A DNA stretch of 64,000 nt, from positions 62,001-126,000 of the forward strand of contig CAVQVR010000019.1 of the NCBI GenBank assembly GCA_963717195.1, read 5' to 3'. The position numbers were made by a program, and so were the translations under genes. This stretch comes from JACDAE01 sp963717195 (GTDB lineage: Bacteria > Chloroflexota > Ktedonobacteria > Ktedonobacterales > Ktedonobacteraceae). Below are positions 8,531-17,496 of this stretch, in pieces; position 1 is the first letter of the stretch, and each line of letters opens with the position of its first letter. Below the pieces are notes generated by a model. The model worked only from the letters and a program-made list of their open reading frames with translations. It ran no database searches and was not told where the DNA came from.

Positions 8531-9832
8531 ATGACTCAGGATCAGCGTTTCCCCACAACTTTCTCACGCAGGCGTTTCCTCCAGTATAGCGGTTCAGCTG
8601 CACTGGGCGGTTCCTTGCTCGCGGCTTGCGCAGGTGGTACTACCGGCGGCGGTGCCACGAATTCATCCCTTCCGTCCTTAAGCCAGTGGTACCACCAGTA
8701 TGGTGAAACAGGCACCCACCAGGCAGTGGAGCGATATGCTAAGGAATACAGTAAGTATGCCAACGTGAGTGTAAACTGGGTTGGTGGCACCGGCAACGCA
8801 TATCCAGATGCAGTACGTGCAGCACTGCTTGGTTCAAAGCCACCCGATGTATTTGAAAACTCAAGCATAGGAGTCGATCAGGTACAGGCTGGATTGCTTG
8901 AGCCTCTCGATGATATCATCGCCGATGTGAAAAGCGATTTCAAACCAGCCTCCCTCACACCGTGGACCGTCAATGGCCACATTTACGCGATCAAAATGAT
9001 CAATGATCCAACCTTCATCTACTATCGTAAGAGCATGTTCCAGAAGGCTGGCCTGCAAATACCTACAACGATAGACGAGCTGATTGCAGCCGCAAAGAAG
9101 TTGACAACCGGGAACGTGAAGGGCATCTATCTTGGCCCGGACAGCGCCGTCTCTGCTCTTTACCAGATCGCTGCCTGGTCTACTGGTGGTGATCTCCTGA
9201 GTGCAGACAACACCCATGTAACCTACAATACTGATCGTATAGCAGCCGCTTATGAGAAAATCTATGAACTGAATACCTCTGGCGGTGTGCTACCTGATGC
9301 TCCAACCTTCTGGTGGCAGGCTGATACATTCCAGCAGGGATTAGTTGCCATGCAGTGGTGCGGCCTCTGGGCTATGCCTGGGATCAAGGCAAGTGCTATC
9401 GGCGATGACTTCGGTGTCTTCCCCTATCCAGCTCTGGATGCTCAGGGTACACCGGCTACAGTCAATGGTGGATGGGCCGAAATGGTCGCTGCCAAGGGCA
9501 AGAACGTGGCAGCGGCGAAAGCCTACGTTAAGTGGTTGTGGATTACGAACACCGCAATTCAGACGGACTGGAACGTCGGTTACGGTTTCCATATTCCACC
9601 ACGTGTCAGTGCTTCCGCAGCAGCGGACAAACTCAAGACTGGTCAGGCCGCTGATGCCGTCAATATCTTGAACCAGTATGGTCATTCCCTCTCGCCATAC
9701 TGGGACGCCGCTATAGACACGGGGTTACAAAATGCCGTCAGTAGCATTGCGAAAAATGGCAAAAATGCCCTTTCCGTGTTGAACCAGGCAGCCGATAAAG
9801 CCAATGCGGAACTGCAAAAACTTCACGGCTAA
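8531..9832 (+). CDS. Sugar ABC transporter substrate-binding lipoprotein
   Basis: A 433-residue extracellular solute-binding protein, family 1. The N-terminus has a twin-arginine-type sequence (SRRRFLQYSG) and a lipobox LLAAC, so it should be exported folded and lipid-anchored outside the membrane. The body has typical family features such as WWQADTFQQG and NGGWAEMVAAKGKN. It is the first gene of the transport operon, followed after a hairpin by two permeases. No ATP-binding subunit is nearby; such operons usually borrow an MsmK-like ATPase. The ATG follows GGAGA. The bound sugar is unknown. Confidence 0.9.
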   Translation: MTQDQRFPTTFSRRRFLQYSGSAALGGSLLAACAGGTTGGGATNSSLPSLSQWYHQYGETGTHQAVERYAKEYSKYANVSVNWVGGTGNAYPDAVRAALLGSKPPDVFENSSIGVDQVQAGLLEPLDDIIADVKSDFKPASLTPWTVNGHIYAIKMINDPTFIYYRKSMFQKAGLQIPTTIDELIAAAKKLTTGNVKGIYLGPDSAVSALYQIAAWSTGGDLLSADNTHVTYNTDRIAAAYEKIYELNTSGGVLPDAPTFWWQADTFQQGLVAMQWCGLWAMPGIKASAIGDDFGVFPYPALDAQGTPATVNGGWAEMVAAKGKNVAAAKAYVKWLWITNTAIQTDWNVGYGFHIPPRVSASAAADKLKTGQAADAVNILNQYGHSLSPYWDAAIDTGLQNAVSSIAKNGKNALSVLNQAADKANAELQKLHG

Positions 9833-9871
9833 ATGAACGTACCTGGGATGCATCAATTTTCCAGGGATAAC

Positions 9872-9903
9872 GGAAGTAGTCACAGCATGTTGCGACTACT
9901 TCC
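9872..9903 (+). terminator. Intra-operon hairpin after the binding protein gene
   Basis: Perfect 10-base arms GGAAGTAGTC / GACTACTTCC around a 12-base loop, without a T-run. Hairpins at this place commonly stabilise the binding-protein message and lower expression of the permeases. Confidence 0.5.
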
Positions 9904-10021
9904 TCCTCTGCGCACATGGTTTGTATGCATTTCATGGTCAATGCCATTGCATCTCTGGACATCCGCGTGTATGCTACTCTCTGTCGGATGTCCACTGTGT
10001 ATTTTGAGGAAGGACGAAGCA

Positions 10022-10991
10022 ATGAAGTCTCTCAGTACTACTCAACCAGCAGAGAAGCTGGTTTCTCGTCGGGGAAAACAACAGAGCGTGCAGAAAGTGA
10101 GAAGCCGTTCACGCAAAAATGCACTGACATTCTGGAGTTTTGTTCTCCCCTTATTGCTCGGTGTGATCGTATTTTTCTATATTCCTATTGTCTGGGCTTT
10201 CGTACTTAGCTTTTCCACCGCACGGGCAACGCTTACGCCTACAGGATTTGTCGGGCTACAGAACTATATCTCAATGCTCCAGGACCCCAATTTTACTGGA
10301 TCACTAGGCACCTTTACTATATTCGCCGTCTTCATTGTTCCCACGACGTTTATTTTCTCGTTAGGTCTTGCTTTGCTGGTGAATAGCATCAACTTTGGGC
10401 GAGGCTTCTTCCGCTCGGTCTTCTTCTTACCAACAGCATGCTCGTATGTTCTGGCTTCGATCATCTGGAGAATGAGTATCTTCAACGGTATATTTTACGG
10501 CCTTGCGAATACAATCCTTGGGATTTTTCACATCGCTCCCGTTCAATGGATATCGAATCCCACGCCTCCCTTGTACTGGATAGTGCTGGTGACGGTGCGC
10601 CTCTGGCTCCAGGTCGGTATCTATATGATTATTTTCATTGCAGGTCTACAAGATATCCCGCGCGAACTCTATGAAGCCGCCATGGTTGACGGTGCACGCA
10701 AAGGTTGGCAGACCTTCCGCAATATTACCCTCCCTATGCTACGCAACGCATCTATCGCAGTTCTCCTGCTGAACATCATCGCCGCCTTCCAGGCGTTCGA
10801 CGAGTTCTGATAACATCATGTCTGGCGGTAACGCGATCCTGGCACGTCCTCCACTGGTCTACCTCTATACTGTTGCGCTAACCAATGGGGACTATGGTCT
10901 GGGTAGTGCGGGGGCAATCATCCTGACAATCATTATTATCATCTTTACCTTGATCCAGGGACGTTTCCTGGGCTTTGGAAGAGCCGATTAG
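10022..10991 (+). pseudogene. Sugar ABC permease (MalF/UgpA type), frameshifted near the end
   Basis: An inner-membrane permease with six hydrophobic segments and the EAA loop ELYEAAMVDGARKGWQTFRNITLP. Translation from the ATG at 10022 (AGGAAGG site) stops with TGA at 10808, right after AFQAFDEF. One base out of frame the sequence continues NIMSGGNAILARPPLVYLY and ends in a final hydrophobic segment plus FLGFGRAD, with TAG at 10989, as expected for the family. One extra base around TTCTGATAAC explains the break. As it stands the last membrane segment is lost, so either the transporter is broken or the read has an error. The next permease gene starts 12 bases later. Confidence 0.85.
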
Positions 10992-11003
10992 GAGGAAGAC
11001 TTT

Positions 11004-11885
11004 ATGGCAACTTTAGTTACACGCCCAACATCGTCTCGTCAGACGCGCCATGTACAGATAGGAGCTACCGTCGGCACCATCCTACGTTATACTCTGCTTA
11101 TCATCCTGGCGTTTTTCTTCCTGATCCCGTTCTATCTCATTGTGAGAAATGGGCTTTCAACCGATCTGAACATTACATCACCTCATTGGACGCTCTTCCC
11201 AAGTACACTCCACTTCGAGAATATCAACGAACTCTTTAACGATCCTGATGTTACATTTCTCTCCGGCCTGGAGAATTCGGCCCTTGTTTCCATCTTGCAA
11301 ACGATAGGGCAGATCGTTCTTTGTGGCATGGCCGGCTATGGTCTCGCCCGCATTCCATATCGTTGGGCAAATACGATTTTCTTCGCTATTCTGGCCACCT
11401 TGATGATTCCCAGCGCTGTGATCTTTGTACCCACCTATGTCGTTGTCTCCTACCTGGGCTGGGTCAGCACGCTTCAGGGCCTGGTTGTTCCTGGTCTCTT
11501 CAGTGGCTTTACAACCTTCCTCTTCCGCCAGTTCTTCCTCAGTTTCCCTCACGAACTGGAGGAAGCTGGACGCGTCGATGGTTTAGGTGCCTGGGGCATC
11601 TTTCTGCGTATTGTGATACCAAACTCTTATGGCATTATCGCCTCCCTGAGCGTTATCACGTTTATCGCTAGTTGGAACGCCTTCTTATGGCCTCTGGTCA
11701 TTGGTCAGGATCAATCAGCATACACCATCCAGGTTGTTCTCTCCCAATTCCTGAATGCCCAGGTGCTCAACCTGCACGAACTCTTTATCGGTTCCGCTAT
11801 CGCCATCCTTCCCCTGGTGATCATCTTCTTCATCCTACAACGCTATATCGTTGAAGGCTACAAGCAGAGTGGTCTGAAAGGCTAA
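11004..11885 (+). CDS. Sugar ABC permease (MalG/UgpE type)
   Basis: A 293-residue partner permease with six membrane segments and the EAA loop ELEEAGRVDGLGAWGIFLRIVIPNS. It is intact and last in the operon. The ATG follows TTAGGAGGAAGAC, whose bases overlap the end of the preceding permease. A 76-base perfect palindrome of the GTAGGGGC family follows the stop and may serve as terminator. Confidence 0.92.
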   Translation: MATLVTRPTSSRQTRHVQIGATVGTILRYTLLIILAFFFLIPFYLIVRNGLSTDLNITSPHWTLFPSTLHFENINELFNDPDVTFLSGLENSALVSILQTIGQIVLCGMAGYGLARIPYRWANTIFFAILATLMIPSAVIFVPTYVVVSYLGWVSTLQGLVVPGLFSGFTTFLFRQFFLSFPHELEEAGRVDGLGAWGIFLRIVIPNSYGIIASLSVITFIASWNAFLWPLVIGQDQSAYTIQVVLSQFLNAQVLNLHELFIGSAIAILPLVIIFFILQRYIVEGYKQSGLKG

Positions 11886-11907
11886 ATCAAAGGCAAACCA
11901 CACCCAT

Positions 11908-11983
11908 GTAGGGGCCACATTTATGACGCCCAGGTGCATCAACTACAGTTGATGCACCTGGGCGTCATAAATGTGGCCCCTAC
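11908..11983. repeat. GTAGGGGC-family perfect palindrome
   Basis: Two 37-base arms, GTAGGGGCCACATTTATGAC and onward, are exactly inverted around two central bases. It separates the convergent permease and hydroxyacid oxidase genes and supplies the TAG stop of the latter (11982-11980). The same arm occurs as direct copies before hypF (35913-35960). Confidence 0.9.
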
Positions 11984-13155
11984 GCCTTTACAATCGTTCC
12001 CGCATCCACTTCCCCAAACGACTTATACCCACTCAACGCCAGGGTCAGGTCTAGATCGGCCAGGAAATTTGATAGCACCTCGCGCACACCCTGCTCACCT
12101 CCCAACGCCAGGCCCCACATATAGGGACGCCCAAGCAACACGGCCTCCGCGCCTAAAGCTATCGCCTTGATTACATCCGAGGCACAACGGATTCCACTAT
12201 CAAACAGGATCGGCGCTCTTCCCTGCACCACCTCGGCAATTCGCGGCAGCGCATCCAGCGCCGCGATCGCACCCTCTATCTGACGACCTCCATGATTGGA
12301 GACAATGATGCCATCCATCCCAGCATCAAGCGCTTTGAGCGCGTCGTCAGGATGCAGAATACCTTTAAGCAAAATAGGAAGCCTCGTCTGCTCTCGTAAA
12401 ACTGCCAGATCCTGCCACGTCAATGAGGGATTGGTGAAGATCTGCAGAAAATGTTCTATTGCCGCCATCGGATTCTCTTCCGGCGATTGTGCCAACCCTT
12501 TGCGGAATGCCGGATCGCTCAAATAGTTGCCGAGACCCTGGCCAAGCAAAAATGGCAAATAGGCATTCTGGATATCATACGGTCGCCATGCCAGCAGAAA
12601 CGTATCCAGCGTGACGACGATAGCTTCACAACCGGCTCGCTCCGCGCGTTGAACTACGCTGGCATTGAACGCAGGATCTTTACTCCAATAGAGCTGAAAC
12701 CAGCGCGGAGCCTGCCCCATAGCCTGCGCAACCAGTTCCAATGGCATCGTTGAGGCTGTGCTGAAAATCATTGGGACGCCCAACGATGCCGCCGCACGCG
12801 CTACCCCAGCCTCCGCATCGGAATGTACAATCGAATGTACTCCGATGGGTGCCAGCAGTAAAGGAACCTGATAGCGCTTCTTGAATAGCTCAATGCTCAG
12901 GTCACGTTCTGAGACATCGCGCAACATACGTGGCACAATGCGCCACCGTCGAAACGCCGCCAGGTTGGCTTGCATGCTATCCGTCATGCCATTCAGATAG
13001 CCGCTCGCTTCTGGGCTCATGGCCGCATTTGCCGCCTGCTCTAACGCTTCTGAACCTACTGGTAATTGAGGACGCTGGCCTCCAAGACCTCCCATGTATA
13101 CCTGCAATTGCCGTTGTAATCCATAGGAAGGAGGTGGGGTAAATTGGGAACTCAT
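11980..13155 (-). CDS. FMN-dependent alpha-hydroxyacid oxidase (lactate 2-monooxygenase type)
   Basis: A 391-residue FMN enzyme of the glycolate oxidase / lactate monooxygenase family. Marks are PLLLAPIGV, the flavin lysine strand LPILLKGI, the active-site SNHGGRQIEG, and the phosphate-binding DSGIRCASDV and GAEAVLLGRP. It oxidises an L-2-hydroxyacid such as lactate. It has the long loop typical of lactate monooxygenases (region DPAFRKGLAQSPEENP). Of two ATGs at the start, the second (13155) has the AGGAG site at correct distance; the first overlaps that site. The stop codon TAG is contributed by the flanking palindrome. Confidence 0.88.
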   Translation of the reverse strand: MSSQFTPPPSYGLQRQLQVYMGGLGGQRPQLPVGSEALEQAANAAMSPEASGYLNGMTDSMQANLAAFRRWRIVPRMLRDVSERDLSIELFKKRYQVPLLLAPIGVHSIVHSDAEAGVARAAASLGVPMIFSTASTMPLELVAQAMGQAPRWFQLYWSKDPAFNASVVQRAERAGCEAIVVTLDTFLLAWRPYDIQNAYLPFLLGQGLGNYLSDPAFRKGLAQSPEENPMAAIEHFLQIFTNPSLTWQDLAVLREQTRLPILLKGILHPDDALKALDAGMDGIIVSNHGGRQIEGAIAALDALPRIAEVVQGRAPILFDSGIRCASDVIKAIALGAEAVLLGRPYMWGLALGGEQGVREVLSNFLADLDLTLALSGYKSFGEVDAGTIVKA

Positions 13156-13431
13156 AAACATCTCCTTTAAAGCAGTTCATATTACCTCTAGCGGAAACTA
13201 GTAAGTGTCCATCTCGTCGTCGAAGAGCAGAATGAATATACTATCCCTGGCCTGCAAACTAAATCAAGTAGTCTCATAGTAACACATTCGACCACGCTGA
13301 GAAGCTGCGAACCAATATGATAGAGAAACGAAACGAGAAGGCGAAACGCGTTAAATTATCCTGGAAGCTAGGTATAATATAGGAGAAGCTATGTTTTATT
13401 TTGAGAATATTATCCTTTGAAGGAGTAGAAT

Positions 13432-14340
13432 GTGGAAGATATAAAAACGATCAGTAAACAGACAGGCAAAATAGTGCTATTGCTTATGGGAAGTGCCATC
13501 GTCATTACGCTCCCGCTGGTTGCACTGGCACGTATCCTGGTGGTCATGCGAAAAATGCGGCGAGCAACCAGACCGGGACGTGAGGTCTCCAAAGTGGCCG
13601 CGTCTATCACGACAAATCTGACCACCTTTAACCATGTGGGCAAGGCAGGTGATCCGATCAACTTCCAGCTTCAAGGAACCGATGGGCAGATTGGGGCCGC
13701 GTTCGCCCTTGCCGGTTGGGTGCGTGCCGACGAGATCGACTTTATCACCTCTGCGCGTATCAGTGCCGACTCACTGCTCGGACGAGCGTACTCGACCGCA
13801 CCTGTCAGTAATCTCTATCTCTATGGTCGCAAGGAAGATCTGGCATTTGAGCGACCCGGCCATAACGTGCGCCAACGCGACCACATCCGCCTCTGGAATA
13901 CTGGCACTAACGAGAGCACTGATGGTCGTCCCGTCTGGATTGGTAGCGCCACAAGAGATGTGAAAGTAGAGCTTTCTAAGACCAATCACCTGCCCACTCA
14001 CGGCATCGCGCCAGACCTGGACGCCGAGCGTGCTCTCGTCGTCTCCGAACTCGCTCAGACGGGCTATGTTGTCAAGGACACGATACGCCCTGGCTTCGGC
14101 AAAGAGACGCACGGCTTCAACGGCGGCGGTGATCCTTATTTCACAGATGGGCAGGTCGTCGTGCTTACCCTTGCTAACGTCTGGACATCTCCGCTTGCCA
14201 AACAGGTACGTAGCCCCCTGCTTGCGAGCATTGTCAAAAGCATGGCGGGTATCATCCGCAAAACGTTACCGCAAGCCGGACGTGAACGTGCCGCACGCGA
14301 GCAAGGGCGCACCGAAGCTAGCGCACATGCAAGCGTATAG
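13432..14340 (+). CDS. LssY C-terminal domain membrane protein
   Basis: A 302-residue protein with one N-terminal membrane segment (about residues 12-38) and an LssY_C-type domain: NLYLYGRKEDLAFERPG, HIRLWNTG, PVWIGSATRDVKVELS, and TH-x-IAPDLDAERALVVSEL. The domain was named from a Legionella secretion-associated gene; its biochemical role is unknown. A GTG start follows GAAGGAGTAGAAT. Intact, single gene. Confidence 0.75.
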   Translation: MEDIKTISKQTGKIVLLLMGSAIVITLPLVALARILVVMRKMRRATRPGREVSKVAASITTNLTTFNHVGKAGDPINFQLQGTDGQIGAAFALAGWVRADEIDFITSARISADSLLGRAYSTAPVSNLYLYGRKEDLAFERPGHNVRQRDHIRLWNTGTNESTDGRPVWIGSATRDVKVELSKTNHLPTHGIAPDLDAERALVVSELAQTGYVVKDTIRPGFGKETHGFNGGGDPYFTDGQVVVLTLANVWTSPLAKQVRSPLLASIVKSMAGIIRKTLPQAGRERAAREQGRTEASAHASV

Positions 14341-14390
14341 CGTTCTTAGCACAACTCATAAACTTTATCAAGTGGGATCAGCAACCACAC

Positions 14391-14550
14391 CAGGGCTTGT
14401 GAATTATCCACTCTCCTCGCGCCTACGGCGCTCGCAAAAGGTTTGTATGGTGTGTTTTTCGGGCAGAGCCCGAAGAACACACCATACAAACCCAACAAGG
14501 CCCGCTGCGCGGGCCAAAACGCAGAGAAAAACGATAATTCACAAGCCCTG
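14391..14550. mobile_element. MITE-like element with 18-bp terminal inverted repeats
   Basis: The 160-base unit begins CAGGGCTTGTGAATTATC and ends with its exact complement. It is flanked by a near-perfect 10-base duplication (GCAACCACAC / GCAATCACAC). Inside is a second hairpin with 25-base arms (14440-14464 and 14468-14492, one mismatch). No coding capacity, so it would need a transposase elsewhere. The 9-10 base target duplication suggests an IS4-like mobiliser, which is only inferred. Confidence 0.75.
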
Positions 14551-14832
14551 GCAATCACACGGTTATTGCGGTAGCGTGTGAACCATTGCACAGCAAAATC
14601 AACAACCGCTCGTTGATGCAATAGAAATGTTAAATAGTTCACAGAAAATTGCTACTTTAAAGGTTATAATTAACTTATCCTAATAAAATTTTGAATATGA
14701 CTCGTTTGGTTCGTTAAACGGCGGTTCTCTGACCCCATATACCACTAATGATAAGATCAGATTAGTGGGCTGGACAACGATGTAGGTGAGGTGAAAAAGC
14801 TCGCTCAAGAAACTACCAGTGTTGCACCATTT

Positions 14833-14860
14833 GAGAGGACGCCACTTTTTGCGTCCTCTC
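14833..14860. terminator. Hairpin terminator candidate
   Basis: Ten-base perfect arms GAGAGGACGC / GCGTCCTCTC with loop CACTTTTT. The flanking region from 14560 has no convincing gene. Confidence 0.5.
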
Positions 14861-14916
14861 TTATAGAAAGATAAACACAGACACCGAAATTAGCTATTTT
14901 TCGGATAGAGTAATAA

Positions 14917-15162
14917 GGAGAAAAATATACGAATGTAGTCTACCCTGGCATCTTCCCCTTCTTTTTCTGTGGAATAGGTATTCTTGTTATTCTTGCTTCG
15001 GTCTTCTGGATCTGGATGATTGCCGACTGCGCAATTAAAGAGCCCCAAAACACCAACGATAAGATCATATGGTTACTTGTGATCATCTTCATCCACTTTG
15101 TTGGTGCACTTCTCTATTACCTCATCAGACGCCCCGAACGCATCAGGCTAACCGGGCACTAA
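14917..15162 (+). pseudogene. PLDc_N-type small membrane protein with damaged start
   Basis: The frame encodes a short protein with two membrane segments (GILVILASVFWIWMIADC, then IIWLLVIIFIHFVGALLYYL) and an RRPER tail. This is the phospholipase-D-nuclease N-terminal (PLDc_N) small protein type. There is an AGGAG site, but the ATG at 14933 is followed directly by TAG and is one base out of frame with the coding frame. A single lost G (ATGGTAGTC) would restore M-V-V-Y-P. No other in-frame start precedes the first membrane segment. Confidence 0.6.
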
Positions 15163-15229
15163 TGAGCAAGCAAACTGATACCCAACATCAGGATTCGTAC
15201 TAACATAAAATAACGAAAACCGATAAAGT

Positions 15230-15256
15230 TGGCCCTTTCTTGAACTGAAGGGGCCA
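15230..15256. terminator. Hairpin after the PLDc_N-type gene
   Basis: Arms TGGCCCTTTC / GAAGGGGCCA (one G-T pair) around a 7-base loop, 70 bases after the stop. No T-run. Confidence 0.4.
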
Positions 15257-15315
15257 GCTTCAAGAAACCGAACATATAATACTACCTGCGAAAGGAACCG
15301 TAGCAAGAGCATACG

Positions 15316-15498
15316 GTGATGACATCGGCAAATTCAATGATAACTTGTATTCGGCTTGAGCATCCCAGGGTAATACAGCAGATAAGGGATGACTACCTGC
15401 GCACCCTTATCGCTCCTATGGATGGGATGTGGGAGAGTATGGAAATTACCCATGCGACTTTTTGGGAAATACAAGACCAGTTTCAAAGAAAGCCATAG
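15316..15498 (+). pseudogene. Short fragment of an unrecognised gene
   Basis: A 60-codon frame with a plausible protein-like stretch (HPRVIQQIRDDYLRTLIAP, then MWESMEITHATFWEIQDQ) that ends abruptly. It reads like the first third of a GNAT-sized protein, but I cannot name the family. No ribosome site is obvious. Confidence 0.3.
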
Positions 15499-15553
15499 AG
15501 AAAGCGGGTTTTATCAGTGAGCAGAGCATGGTAAAGGTACAATTAAAATTGGA

Positions 15554-15586
15554 GTAGGGACGCACGCAAGGTGACGCCTCTACCCC
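15554..15586. repeat. GTAGGGGC-family repeat, short type B
   Basis: It starts GTAGGGACGCACGCAAGG and ends CTCTACCCC. It matches the right arm of the hairpin inside hypF over CGCACGCAAGGTGACGCCTC, with most of the left arm missing. It lies at the 3' end of the exporter operon. Confidence 0.7.
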
Positions 15587-15597
15587 TGTTTATGGTG

Positions 15598-17496
15598 TTA
15601 AATCGCCTCTTCCTGTAAAGCGCGACCCGTGAATTGACTGTTGTACAGATCGGCATAGAAACCGTTCCGCTCCAGAAGCTCTTCATGTGTGCCCTTCTCG
15701 ACGATTGTGCCATGATTCATGACCAGGATCAGATCCGCGTCGCGAATAGTGGAAAGCCTGTGCGCAATCACAAAGCTCGTCCGGCCCTTCATCAATTCAG
15801 CCATCGCCGTCTGAATCTGCATCTCAGTTCGCGTATCCACACTACTCGTCGCTTCATCCAGAATGAGGATCTCAGGATCAGCCAGGAACGCACGCGCAAT
15901 GGTCAACAACTGCTTTTGACCCTGCGAGATGTTACTTGCCTCCTCGTTGAGAATCGTGCTATAGCCCAGCGGCAACGTGCGGATGAAGTGATCGGCATAC
16001 GCAGCTTTCGCCGCCTGGACGATCTCTTCCTCTGTCGCATCCTCACGACCATAGGCGATATTCGCCTGAATGGTTCCATTGAAGAGCCACGCATCCTGGA
16101 GCACCATGCCAAACATTCGTCGTAACGCTCCACGCTTGATCTGTGTAATATCCATACCATCAACCAGAATGCCACCACTGTTGACTTCATAGAAACGCAT
16201 CAGCAGGTTGACCAGCGTCGTTTTGCCAGCACCGGTCGGTCCCACTATCGCGATCATCTGCCCCGGCTTGACATCAATGTTCATATCCTCCATCAGAATA
16301 GCATCTTCGCTATAGCCGAAGCGGACATGCTCGAACTGGACCGCACCATCTGGATGCTCAATAACCAGCGCTGTCGTCGTCTCAGGAATCTCTTCTGGTT
16401 CATCAAGCAATTCAAAGATACGTTCAGTTGAAGCCATCGCAGATTGAATCACATTGACGATATTGGCAAGCTGAGTGATCGGCTGCGTAAACTGCTGAGC
16501 GTATTGAATAAACGCCTGCACATCTCCAATCGCAATCGAACCTCTTGTGACAAGAATACCTCCTGCGACCGCAACAATCACATATCCAATATTACCTATG
16601 AAACGCATCAGCGGCATGATAATGCCTGAAGCGAACTGTGCCCGCCAGCCAGCATTATACAATCGCTCGTTGCGCTCGATAAATTCGGTGATGGACTGCT
16701 CTTCGCGCCCAAATGCTTTCACAATCTTATGGCCCGTGTACATTTCCTCGACATGGCCATTGAGTTCACCAAGCACTCTCTGCTGCCTGCGAAAGTACTC
16801 TTGCGAGCGTTTCGCAATCCCTATCGTGACGATCAGGCTGAGTGGGAGGGTCAGCACGACAACCAGGCTCAAAAGTGGACTGATCGTCAGCATCATCACA
16901 ATCACGCCTAGCAGCGTCACTACCGAGGTAATCAACTGTGTAAGGCTCTGCTGCAAGGTAGTACTCAGGTTATCCATATCGTTGACCGCACGGCTCATAA
17001 CTTCTCCGTGCGTATGCGTGTCAAAGTACTTAAGTGGGAGACGTGAAAGTTTTTCATCCACCTCTTTGCGCAACTGGTACATTGTGCGCTGCGCCACCCC
17101 CGCCATAATATATTGCTGAATGTATATAAAAATCGCGCTGATAATATACAATCCAAGCAAAATCAGCAAGACCGTCGCGATATAGTGAAAATCAACTCCA
17201 GGTGCTGGCTGGTGCCGCAGAATCGCCTGGTACTTCGCTAAGATGCCATCAAACAATTTGGTAGTCGCTAATCCCAGGATCTTAGGGCCGATGATATTGA
17301 ATACGGTCCCTATAATGGCCGCACCAAGCACGATCATCAAACGATATTTCTGTGGGAGAAAGTAGCGAAGCAAGCGACTAAGCGTGCCACGAAAATCCTT
17401 GGCTTTCTCTACCGGCCTACCCATCGCACCCCAGCCTCCTCTCCCCATCGGGCCGCCTCCCATACCACCCTGCTGTCCTTGACGCTGTACACTCAT
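15598..17496 (-). CDS. ABC exporter, membrane plus ATPase fusion (intact half)
   Basis: A 632-residue type-IV ABC exporter. A Gly/Met-rich start is followed by six membrane segments, then an ATPase with Walker A GPTGAGKTTL, signature ISQGQKQLL (the canonical Ser is shifted) and Walker B ILILDEATSS. It pairs with the upstream gene 17493-19233, as in heterodimeric BmrC/BmrD-type drug exporters; the genes overlap by ATGA. The MarR regulator upstream fits a drug-efflux role. This half is intact. Confidence 0.9.
   Translation of the reverse strand: MSVQRQGQQGGMGGGPMGRGGWGAMGRPVEKAKDFRGTLSRLLRYFLPQKYRLMIVLGAAIIGTVFNIIGPKILGLATTKLFDGILAKYQAILRHQPAPGVDFHYIATVLLILLGLYIISAIFIYIQQYIMAGVAQRTMYQLRKEVDEKLSRLPLKYFDTHTHGEVMSRAVNDMDNLSTTLQQSLTQLITSVVTLLGVIVMMLTISPLLSLVVVLTLPLSLIVTIGIAKRSQEYFRRQQRVLGELNGHVEEMYTGHKIVKAFGREEQSITEFIERNERLYNAGWRAQFASGIIMPLMRFIGNIGYVIVAVAGGILVTRGSIAIGDVQAFIQYAQQFTQPITQLANIVNVIQSAMASTERIFELLDEPEEIPETTTALVIEHPDGAVQFEHVRFGYSEDAILMEDMNIDVKPGQMIAIVGPTGAGKTTLVNLLMRFYEVNSGGILVDGMDITQIKRGALRRMFGMVLQDAWLFNGTIQANIAYGREDATEEEIVQAAKAAYADHFIRTLPLGYSTILNEEASNISQGQKQLLTIARAFLADPEILILDEATSSVDTRTEMQIQTAMAELMKGRTSFVIAHRLSTIRDADLILVMNHGTIVEKGTHEELLERNGFYADLYNSQFTGRALQEEAI

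Noticed and set aside
8390..8540. Riboswitch in the leader of the sugar transport operon
   Set aside because: Only a regulator-type dyad is visible; no conserved aptamer pattern.
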